From Candidatus Aminicenantes bacterium RBG_19FT_COMBO_65_30 (GTDB lineage: Bacteria > Acidobacteriota > Aminicenantia > Aminicenantales > Saccharicenantaceae): 37,476 nt of DNA. Every line of letters begins with the position of its first letter. Within the stretch, counting starts at the first letter, position 1. The notes beneath the pieces are model-generated. The model worked only from the letters and a program-made list of their open reading frames with translations. It did no database searches and was not told the DNA's origin. The stretch lies in NCBI GenBank assembly GCA_001775755.1, contig MEYF01000092.1, forward strand, positions 1-37,476, written 5' to 3'. This document shows positions 28,385-35,697 of the stretch, one piece after another. The position numbers and the translations under genes are program-made.

Positions 28385-29159
28385 GGCTGACCGCCTCCTT
28401 GATCCAAGCTGGGAAGGAGTCCGCGTTGAGGTCCGGGCTCCCCCCGATCCACCAAACGAAGAATTCGACGTTCCCTTTCTGGCCGCGCGTCGAACACCGG
28501 ATGAGCCCGGCCGGGCCGAATCCGAGCTCCCGGGCCCCGCCCAGGACCCGGGTCAGGACCTCGGCGTGGACCGCCGCGTTCCGGACGACACCTTTCTTGC
28601 CGACGTCCTTCGGCCCGGCCTCGAACTGCGGCTTGATGAGGGAAACGATGGTCCACGCGCCGGGGATGGCCTTGAGAGCAGGCAGGATCTTGAGGACGGA
28701 GATGAACGAAACGTCCATGGTGACGATGTCCGGGGGGCCGGGCAGATCTTCCGGCACGAGGCCGCGGGCGTTCTTTTCGATGGCCACCACCCGCGGGTCC
28801 CGGCCGAGCCCCCAATCGAGCTGTTTGGTGTCCACGTCCACGGCGTAAACCCTTACCGCTCCGCGTTTTAGCAGGCAATCGACGAATCCTCCGGTCGACG
28901 CGCCGATGTCGAGCGCGACCAGTCCTCGGACGTCGATGCCGAAACGGTCGAGGGCCTCTTCGAGCTTGAGCCCGCCGCGGCTGACGAAGGGGAGAGGGCT
29001 CGCGACCTCGAGCGCGGCCTCCTCGTCGACGAGCTGGCCGGGCTTGAGGATGGGACGGCCCGCGCTCGTTACGAGCCCGGCCATGATCAAGGCCTGGGCC
29101 TTTTCGCGGCTCGGCGCGAGGGCCCGCCCGACGAGCAGTTTATCCGCGCGTTCTTTCAT
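28377..29159 (-). CDS. tlyA: TlyA family RNA methyltransferase/hemolysin (S4 + FtsJ-like domains)
   Basis: S4 domain RADKLLVGRALAPSREKAQALIMAGLV; VALDIGASTGGFVDCLLKRGAVRVYAVDVDTKQLDWGLGRDPRV. Start at 29159. Confidence 0.93.
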   Translation of the reverse strand: MKERADKLLVGRALAPSREKAQALIMAGLVTSAGRPILKPGQLVDEEAALEVASPLPFVSRGGLKLEEALDRFGIDVRGLVALDIGASTGGFVDCLLKRGAVRVYAVDVDTKQLDWGLGRDPRVVAIEKNARGLVPEDLPGPPDIVTMDVSFISVLKILPALKAIPGAWTIVSLIKPQFEAGPKDVGKKGVVRNAAVHAEVLTRVLGGARELGFGPAGLIRCSTRGQKGNVEFFVWWIGGSPDLNADSFPAWIKEAVSHE

Positions 29160-31047
29160 CACCGCCGCAGGAGAGGGGCGTCTGGTAAAAGTCCTTGATC
29201 TGACGGACAAGGCCGGGAACATCGAGGCCGACCATGGTCCGGATCTCATCGGACTTGCCCAGGGGATAGGCGCCGATGGGAAGCCCGAGCGACTTGAAGC
29301 GGATGCCGAAGCGCTCTTCCTTGTCGAGAAGCTCGCGCACGGCGCTCCCGGCGCCGCCGTCGACGATGCCCTCCTCGAGCGTGATCACCGTGCCCCCCGG
29401 TTGGGCGAACCGCAGGATCATATCCCGGTCGAGGGGCTTGGCGAAGCGGGCGTTGACCACGGCCAGGGAGATGTCGTCCTTCTCAAGTTCCCGGGCGGCT
29501 TCGAGCGCCGGGGCGACCATGTTGCCGAAGGCAAAGAGGAGGTCACGGCCGTCCTTGACGAGCTCGCTCCGGCCGGGCGGGAGGACTTGGAGCGTCTCGT
29601 CCATGGGGACGCCCAGGCCCTTGGCCTTGGGGAAGCGCACCGAGACCGGGTGGCCGTAGGCGAGCGCCGACCAGAGCATGTGCTGGAGCTCGTTCTCGTC
29701 CTTGGGGGCCATGACGATCATGTTGGGCATGTGCCGGAGATAGGCGATGTCGTTTACTCCCTGGTGGGTGGGGCCGTCGTCGGGGACGATGCCGGCCCGG
29801 TCGAGGACGAAGACGACGGGGAGGTCCATCAGGCAGACGTCGTGATAGACTTGGTCGTAGGCCCTCTGAAGGAAGGTCGAGTAGATGGCCACGACCGGTT
29901 TGAAGCCCGATACGGCCAGGCCCGAGGCGAAGGTCACGGCGTGCTGTTCGGCGATGCCGACGTCGAAAAAGCGCCCGGGGAGCTTCTCGGAGAACTCCTT
30001 GAGGCCGGTGCCCTCGCCCATGGCCGCGGTGATGGCCAGCACCTTCTCGTCCTTCTTCGCGATCTTGATCATCGCGGCCCCGAAAACGCTGGAGAACGAG
30101 GGGCCCCATTCGCGCTTCAACGGTTCGCCCGTCGAGACCTGGAACGGTCCGGCGCCGTGGAATTTCTCCGGGTGCGTCCGGGCCGGCTCGTAACCTTTGC
30201 CCTTCTGCGTCACGCACTGAATGAGGATCGGCCCGTCGTACGTCTTGGCCGTCTCGAAGGCCTCGACGAGCGACTGGATGTTGTGGCCGTGCACCGGGCC
30301 GATGTAGCGGATGCCGAGCTCTTTGAAGACGAGCCCGGGGAAGAGCGTTTTCTTGACCAGCTCCTCCAGGGCGCGGCCGGCCTTGATCACCGGCCAGCCG
30401 AGCTGGGGCACCCTCTTGAGGAGGGACTTGGCCTGGTCCTTTATCTGGATATATCGTTGACCGGAAACGAGATAGGAGAAGTACTTCGACCAGGCCCCGA
30501 CGTTGATCGAGATGGACATCTCGTTGAAGTTGAGGACGATGATCAGGCGCTCGCGGAGGTGGCCGATCTGGTTGAGCGCTTCGAGGGCGACGCCGCCCGT
30601 CAGGCTGCCGTCGCCGACGACGGCGATGACGTGGTGTTTCTCCCCGGCCTTGTCCCGGGCGACGGCCATGCCCAGGGCGGCCGAGAGGGCCGTCGACGCA
30701 TGGCCGGTGTTGAAGGCGTCGTGCTCGCTCTCCTCGCGGCAGGGAAAACCGAGGATGCCGCCGCAGCGCCGCAGGCCGCCGAAGCGGTCCTTCCGGCCGG
30801 TCAGGATCTTGTGCGTGTAACACTGGTGGCCGACGTCCCAGACGATCTTGTCGCGGGGGGAATCGAAGACCTTATGGAGGGCCAGGGTCAGCTCGACGAC
30901 ACCGAGGTTCGATCCGAGATGGCCGCCGTTCTTCGCCACCGTCTCCAGGATGAGGGCCCGTATCTCCATGGCCAGGATCGAGAGCTCCTCCTCGGTCAGC
31001 TTCCGGAGGTCAGCCGGCTCGCGGATGGAGTCGAGGATCCTAGCCAT
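29140..31047 (-). CDS. dxs: 1-deoxy-D-xylulose-5-phosphate synthase
   Basis: GHLGSNLGVVELTLALHKVFDSPRDKIVWDVGHQCYTHKILTGR; GDGSLTGGVALEALNQ; DRAGIVPDDGPTHQG. Confidence 0.98.
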   Translation of the reverse strand: MARILDSIREPADLRKLTEEELSILAMEIRALILETVAKNGGHLGSNLGVVELTLALHKVFDSPRDKIVWDVGHQCYTHKILTGRKDRFGGLRRCGGILGFPCREESEHDAFNTGHASTALSAALGMAVARDKAGEKHHVIAVVGDGSLTGGVALEALNQIGHLRERLIIVLNFNEMSISINVGAWSKYFSYLVSGQRYIQIKDQAKSLLKRVPQLGWPVIKAGRALEELVKKTLFPGLVFKELGIRYIGPVHGHNIQSLVEAFETAKTYDGPILIQCVTQKGKGYEPARTHPEKFHGAGPFQVSTGEPLKREWGPSFSSVFGAAMIKIAKKDEKVLAITAAMGEGTGLKEFSEKLPGRFFDVGIAEQHAVTFASGLAVSGFKPVVAIYSTFLQRAYDQVYHDVCLMDLPVVFVLDRAGIVPDDGPTHQGVNDIAYLRHMPNMIVMAPKDENELQHMLWSALAYGHPVSVRFPKAKGLGVPMDETLQVLPPGRSELVKDGRDLLFAFGNMVAPALEAARELEKDDISLAVVNARFAKPLDRDMILRFAQPGGTVITLEEGIVDGGAGSAVRELLDKEERFGIRFKSLGLPIGAYPLGKSDEIRTMVGLDVPGLVRQIKDFYQTPLSCGGDERTRG

Positions 31048-31063
31048 GTTCGTTCTGCTCGGA

Positions 31064-31321
31064 TCAGGCGGCGCCGCCGCCCTCTTCCGTCCCGTCGTCC
31101 TCGGCCTCGAAGTCCTCGGCCTTCAGATTCCCCTTCTCGTCTTTGAGCAGGATCTCGACCTTGCGCTCGGCCTTGTCCAGCTCGCCACGGAGGAAACGGG
31201 ACATCTTGATCCCTTTCTCGAACAGCGCCAGCGATTCGTTGAGGGAGATCCCGCCCTTCTCGAGTTTGGCCACGATCTGCTCGAGCTCGGCCAGGGCCTT
31301 TTCGAACGTCAGGTTGGTCAT
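31064..31321 (-). CDS. xseB: Exodeoxyribonuclease VII small subunit
   Basis: TFEKALAELEQIVAKLEKGGISLNESLALFEKGIKMSRFLRGELDKAERKVEIL. Confidence 0.95.
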   Translation of the reverse strand: MTNLTFEKALAELEQIVAKLEKGGISLNESLALFEKGIKMSRFLRGELDKAERKVEILLKDEKGNLKAEDFEAEDDGTEEGGGAA

Positions 31322-32658
31322 GAGCCCTCCTTGAGGAATCGGGATTCGAGGAGCTTTTTCCGGTCGACGGACTCCACCCGGGCGCTGAACTCGCCCTTGA
31401 AGAACGAGACCGCGACGGTCTCGCCCGCGGCGATGTCCTCGATCCGGTTGGCCAGGCGCAGGCCGCCTTCTTTCCAGACGAGCGTGTAGCCTTTTTTGAG
31501 AACCCCGAGCGGGCTCAAGGCGTTGAGCGCGGCCGCGAGGCGCTCCCAGGCCGCCCGGTGCTCACCGACCGTCCGGACGAGGACGTTCCCGAGCTTTTCA
31601 GCGGCGAGCAGGGCCGCGCCCTTGTGCTCGGCGATGGCCTGGCGCTCGGCGCGGAGGACGTTTTTCCCCCGCGTTTCGAGATCGTCCACCCGCCGGCCGA
31701 GATTGGCCAGCCTGACCTGGAAATTCTGGAAGATGCGGCGCTGGGCGAGGTTGGTCACATCGCTCCGTTTGTCCTGGATCGCGTAGCGCAGGAGCTCACC
31801 GAGTCGATGGGCGTACTGCGTGATCTTTTCGACGAACTGTTCCTCCGTCGCTATGACCATCTCCGCGGCCGCCGACGGGGTCGAGGCCCGGACGTCGGCG
31901 ACGAAGTCGGCGATGGTCACGTCGACCTCATGGCCGACGGCGGAGATGACGGGGACGGGCGAGCGGGCGATGGCCCGGGCCACGGGCTCCTCGTTGAAGG
32001 CCCAGAGGTCCTCGATCGAGCCGCCGCCGCGTCCGACGATGAGGACGTCGATCCCCGGCCACGCCCCGAGCGCATCGATGCCCTCGACGATCTCGCCGGC
32101 CGCGCCCTCGCCCTGGACCCGGGCCGGGTAGATGACGACGTGGAGCTTGGCATAGCGGCGTTCGAGGACCCTGAGAATGTCGCGGATGGCCGCGCCCGTG
32201 GGCGAGGTGACGACCCCGATCGTCCGGGGCCGAAGGGGAAGCTTCCTCTTGCGCTTCTCGTCGAACAAGCCCTCGGCCTTGAGTCTTTCCTTGAGCTGTT
32301 CGAAGGCGAGCTGCAAGGCGCCCTTGCCCTTGGGCTCGGCGAGGTCGACGTAGAGCTGATAGTCGCCGCGGGGCTCGTAGACGCTGATCTTCCCCCGGCA
32401 GATGACCTTGAGGCCGTCCTTCAGGTCGAAGGCGACCTTTCGGACCGTGCTCTGCCACATGACGGCCTTGATGACGCTCTTCTCGTCCTTGAGGCTGAAG
32501 AAGACGTGCCCGGATGCGGCCTTTTTGTAGCCCGAAACCTCGCCCTCGACCCAGACCTGGGGGAAGGCGACCTCGAGGGCCGTCTTGACGATCTCGGTGA
32601 CCTGCGAGACCGTGTAAACATGGTCCCGCTTCACCAGGCCTTCATTCTTCGTGGCCAT
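31318..32658 (-). CDS. xseA: Exodeoxyribonuclease VII large subunit
   Basis: YTVSQVTEIVKTALEVAFPQVWVEGEVSGYKKAASGHVFFSLKDE; RTIGVVTSPTGAAIRDIL; RGGGSIEDLWAFNEE. 4-nt overlap with xseB. Confidence 0.97.
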   Translation of the reverse strand: MATKNEGLVKRDHVYTVSQVTEIVKTALEVAFPQVWVEGEVSGYKKAASGHVFFSLKDEKSVIKAVMWQSTVRKVAFDLKDGLKVICRGKISVYEPRGDYQLYVDLAEPKGKGALQLAFEQLKERLKAEGLFDEKRKRKLPLRPRTIGVVTSPTGAAIRDILRVLERRYAKLHVVIYPARVQGEGAAGEIVEGIDALGAWPGIDVLIVGRGGGSIEDLWAFNEEPVARAIARSPVPVISAVGHEVDVTIADFVADVRASTPSAAAEMVIATEEQFVEKITQYAHRLGELLRYAIQDKRSDVTNLAQRRIFQNFQVRLANLGRRVDDLETRGKNVLRAERQAIAEHKGAALLAAEKLGNVLVRTVGEHRAAWERLAAALNALSPLGVLKKGYTLVWKEGGLRLANRIEDIAAGETVAVSFFKGEFSARVESVDRKKLLESRFLKEGS

Positions 32659-33445
32659 CCTCCGCCAGAACCTCTCTCGTGATCGACAGGGCTTTCCCCG
32701 TATCGACGTCGACGGCGATGAAGACGCAGGACAGGAACAGGCCGTCGCGCGACGGTTCGAAGCGCTGCGGCCGCGAGGTCAGGAACCGCTTGAGCGCCTG
32801 CTCGCGGGCGATGCCGATCACGGCGTTGCGGCCGCCGGCCATGCCGGCGTCGGTGATGTAGGCCGTGCCCTTGGGCAGGATCCTTTCGTCCGAGGTCGGG
32901 ACGTGGGTGTGGGTCCCGATGACGGCCGAGACCCGGCCGTCGAGGTACCAGCCGATGGCCTGCTTCTCCGAGGTCGCCTCGGCGTGGAAATCGACGAGGA
33001 TGATGGGGGTCACGGCAGCCAGGGCGGCGACCTCCTCGTCGGCCCGCTTGAACGGGCAGTCCAGGGGCTCCATGAACACCCGCCCCTGGAGGTTGAGAAC
33101 GGCCGCCTTGATCCCGTCGGCCGTCTGGAACACGTACGAGTGGCGGCCGGGATTGACGGACGGATAGTTGGCCGGCCGGAGGAGCCGCGGCTCCTTTTCA
33201 AGGTAGGGCAGGGCCTCCTTCTTGTCCCAGATGTGGTTGCCCGACGTCAGGACGTCGACGTGCATGAAAAGGTCTTTCCCGATCTCCTCGGTGATGCCGC
33301 TGCCCCCGGCCGCGTTCTCGCCGTTGGCGACGATCATGGCCGGCGCGTATTTCTTGACGAGGCCCGGCAGGAACTTGTCCATGGCCCGCCGGCCCGTCCG
33401 GCCGACGATGTCGCCGAGGAAAAGGATGCCGAACTCAGCGGGCAT
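32642..33445 (-). CDS. ymdB: YmdB-family metallophosphoesterase
   Basis: ILFLGDIVGRTGRRAMDKFLPGLVKKYAPAMIVANGENAAGGSGITEEIGKDLF; VLTSGNHIWDKKEALPYL; ILVDFHAEATSEKQAIGWYLDGRVSAVIGTHTHVPTSDERILPKGTAYITDAGM. Adjacent to rny. Confidence 0.93.
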   Translation of the reverse strand: MPAEFGILFLGDIVGRTGRRAMDKFLPGLVKKYAPAMIVANGENAAGGSGITEEIGKDLFMHVDVLTSGNHIWDKKEALPYLEKEPRLLRPANYPSVNPGRHSYVFQTADGIKAAVLNLQGRVFMEPLDCPFKRADEEVAALAAVTPIILVDFHAEATSEKQAIGWYLDGRVSAVIGTHTHVPTSDERILPKGTAYITDAGMAGGRNAVIGIAREQALKRFLTSRPQRFEPSRDGLFLSCVFIAVDVDTGKALSITREVLAEDGHEE

Positions 33446-34997
33446 ACTCGACCGCTCTCATCTCTCGGATGACGGTGACCTTGATCTGGCCGGGGTAGTC
33501 GAGCTCGTTCTTGATCTTCGTCGCGACCTCCTTGGCCAGGAGGGCGGCCTTGTCGTCCGAGATCTTCAGGCTCTCGACGATGATACGGATCTCCCGGCCG
33601 GCCTGCAGGGCGAAGGCCTTGGAGACGCCTTCGAACGACGCGGCGATCTCCTCGAGCTTCTCCAGCCGCTGGATATAGGTCTCGAGGAGCTCGCGCCGGG
33701 CGCCGGGCCGGGCGGCCGAGAGCGTGTCGGCGGCCTGGACGAGGACGGCCTCGATCGAGGGGAAGTCGATGTCGCGGTGGTGCGAGGCGATGGCCTGGAC
33801 GACCTTCTCCGACTCGCCGTACTTCTTGGCCAGCTCGACGCCGAGCTCGGTGTGCGTCCCTTCCGTGTCCCTGTCGACGGCCTTGCCGATGTCGTGGAGG
33901 AGGCCGGCCCGCAGGGCGACGTTCGTGTCGAGGCCGATCTCCCGGGCCATCATGGCCGCGAGCATGGCCACTTCCTTCGTGTGCTGGAGGACGTTCTGGC
34001 CGTAGCTCGTCCGGTACTTGAGCTTGCCCAGGAGCTTGATCAGCTCGGGATGGATGTCGCGGACCTTGAGCTCCAGGACGGCCGACTCGCCTTCCTGCTT
34101 GATCTTCTGCTCGAGGTCGTTCTTGACCGACTCGACGATGTCCTCGATGCGGGCCGGGTGAATGCGGCCGTCGGTGACGAGCTTCTGGATGGATAGGCGG
34201 GCGAGCTCCCGGCGGATGGGGTCGAAGCTCGACAGGATGACCGCCTCGGGCGTGTCGTCGACGATGATGTCGACGCCCGTGGCCATCTCCAGGGCCCGGA
34301 TGTTCCGGCCCTCGCGGCCGATGATCCGCCCCTTCATGTCGTCCGAGGGCAGGTCGACGACAGAGACCGTGGTTTCGACGACGTGCTCGGCGGCCGAGCG
34401 CTGGATGGCGCTGGACATGATCTCCCGGGCCGACGAGGCGGCTTTCTCCCGGGCCTCTTCCTCGATCCGCCGGACGGTGGCGATGGCCTCGAGCTTGGCC
34501 TCTTCCTCGATCTTCTTGATCAGCATGGCCTTGGCCTCTTCCTGGGTCATGCCGGAGACCCGCTCGAGCTCCTCCATGCCCTTCTTGAGGGCCTCGGCGA
34601 TCTTCGCTTCCTCGATCTCGAGGTCCTTTTCCTTCTGGGCCTGACGGCGTTCCTTCTGCGAAAAATCACGTTCTTTCCGCTCGATCGACTGGAACCTCCG
34701 CTCCAGGTTCTCCTCCTTGCTGAGAAGCCGGCGCTCGGTCTCGTTGATCTTGCGCTGTTTCTCCCGGTTATGGGCCTCGAACTCGTTCAGGCGGGCGAGG
34801 TCCTTCTCGCGGGCCTCGATGGCCGCTTCCCGCTTGATCTTCTCCCCCTCCTCCCGGGCTTTCCCGAGGATCGCCCGGGCTTCCTCCTCGGCTTCGGCGG
34901 CCCGGCGGCTGCCCTCCTTGCGCTTGAGCAGGAGAACGGCGACCGCCCCGAGGAGAATGACGATAACGGCGATGCCGGCGTAAGTGATCGCGTTCAT
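33435..34997 (-). CDS. rny: Ribonuclease Y
   Basis: N-terminal membrane helix, coiled coil, KH domain GRIIGREGRNIRALEMATGVDIIVDDTPEAVILSSFDPIRRELAR, HD domain RAGLLHDIGKAVDRD. Confidence 0.97.
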   Translation of the reverse strand: MNAITYAGIAVIVILLGAVAVLLLKRKEGSRRAAEAEEEARAILGKAREEGEKIKREAAIEAREKDLARLNEFEAHNREKQRKINETERRLLSKEENLERRFQSIERKERDFSQKERRQAQKEKDLEIEEAKIAEALKKGMEELERVSGMTQEEAKAMLIKKIEEEAKLEAIATVRRIEEEAREKAASSAREIMSSAIQRSAAEHVVETTVSVVDLPSDDMKGRIIGREGRNIRALEMATGVDIIVDDTPEAVILSSFDPIRRELARLSIQKLVTDGRIHPARIEDIVESVKNDLEQKIKQEGESAVLELKVRDIHPELIKLLGKLKYRTSYGQNVLQHTKEVAMLAAMMAREIGLDTNVALRAGLLHDIGKAVDRDTEGTHTELGVELAKKYGESEKVVQAIASHHRDIDFPSIEAVLVQAADTLSAARPGARRELLETYIQRLEKLEEIAASFEGVSKAFALQAGREIRIIVESLKISDDKAALLAKEVATKIKNELDYPGQIKVTVIREMRAVEYAR

Positions 34998-35005
34998 GGG
35001 ATAAC

Positions 35006-35029
35006 CTCCTCATCTATTCGAATGAGGAG
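35006..35029 (-). promoter_or_regulatory. Hairpin that may sequester the rny Shine-Dalgarno
   Basis: mRNA strand CTCCTCAT-TCGAATAG-ATGAGGAG, 8-bp stem; the 3' arm overlaps the SD GAGGAGG (35010-35004), 7 nt before the rny ATG at 34997. Confidence 0.6.
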
Positions 35030-35192
35030 ACGCGAGGGAAAGAACGGAGGCGTCAGTTGCCCGTGCCGGGGTCGGCCCGGCCGGCGAGCCGGCCGCGCGG
35101 GGCCGACCCGTCACAACGGGGATTTATCGGCGTTCGTTTATGTATTTTCATCTGCGAAGAGATGAACCTCCAAACTTTCGATCTCCGTCTCC
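35026..35192 (-). ncRNA. Candidate structured RNA between zapA and rny, possibly 6S RNA-like (ssrS)
   Basis: 167-nt span that can close by about 20 bp (GGAGACG/CGTCTCC, GAG/CTC, GAAAG/CTTTC, GGAGG/CCTCC), then a central unpaired region and a GC-rich apical stem (CCCGT..GGGTCGGCCC..GGCCGGC / GCCGGCC..GGGCCGACCC..ACGGG). Overlaps the last ~55 nt of zapA. Confidence 0.5.
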
Positions 35193-35440
35193 ATGTGGCC
35201 AAGGGCCTCGTTGAGTTGATCGAGCTTCTTCTGGCTCAGGAACAGCTCGTCCGCGATGTTCAGGGCCGCCAGGACGGCGATCTTGGTCGTGTCCGCGGAC
35301 TTGGACTTCACAGCCACTTCGTGCATCTTCTGATCAACGAGCGAGGTCAAGTGGCCTATATATTTCTCATCCTCTTCTCCTTTGACTCGGATCTTGTAGC
35401 GTTGCCCGAAGATTTCGATCTCGAGGATCTTTTCGGTCAT
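35138..35440 (-). CDS. zapA: Cell division protein ZapA
   Basis: MTEKILEIEIFGQRYKIRVKGEEDEKYIGHLTSLVDQKMHEVAVKSKSADTTKIAVLAALNIADELFLSQK. Confidence 0.93.
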   Translation of the reverse strand: MTEKILEIEIFGQRYKIRVKGEEDEKYIGHLTSLVDQKMHEVAVKSKSADTTKIAVLAALNIADELFLSQKKLDQLNEALGHMETEIESLEVHLFADENT

Positions 35441-35697
35441 AAGCCCAGCTGATCGATCTGCCCGATGATGGCTTCGATCTTCCCCTTGAGGAGCTCCCTC
35501 TCGCCCTCGAACTTCTTCATCTCCTCGTCCATGCGGGCGATCTTGCGGGTGCCTTCCTCGAATTCCTTCTTTTCCGTCCGGAACTCCTTGAGCTGCTGCC
35601 TCAGCTTCTCGTTCTCGGTCGTTAGCTTGTGGATGTGATCGACGACCTGTCCGATCTTCCCTTCCAGTATTTTAATTCGCTCAAGTTCGGATGTCAA
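35437..35697 (-). CDS. Small ZapB-like coiled-coil protein
   Basis: ERIKILEGKIGQVVDHIHKLTTENEKLRQQLKEFRTEKKEFEEGTRKIARMDEEMKKFEGERELLKGKIEAIIGQIDQLGL; overlaps zapA by 4 nt and pheT by 17 nt. Confidence 0.75.
   Translation of the reverse strand: MTSELERIKILEGKIGQVVDHIHKLTTENEKLRQQLKEFRTEKKEFEEGTRKIARMDEEMKKFEGERELLKGKIEAIIGQIDQLGL

Noticed and set aside
28906-31146. 746-aa plus-strand ORF antisense to dxs/tlyA
   Set aside because: Shadow ORF over clear Dxs and TlyA coding sequence.
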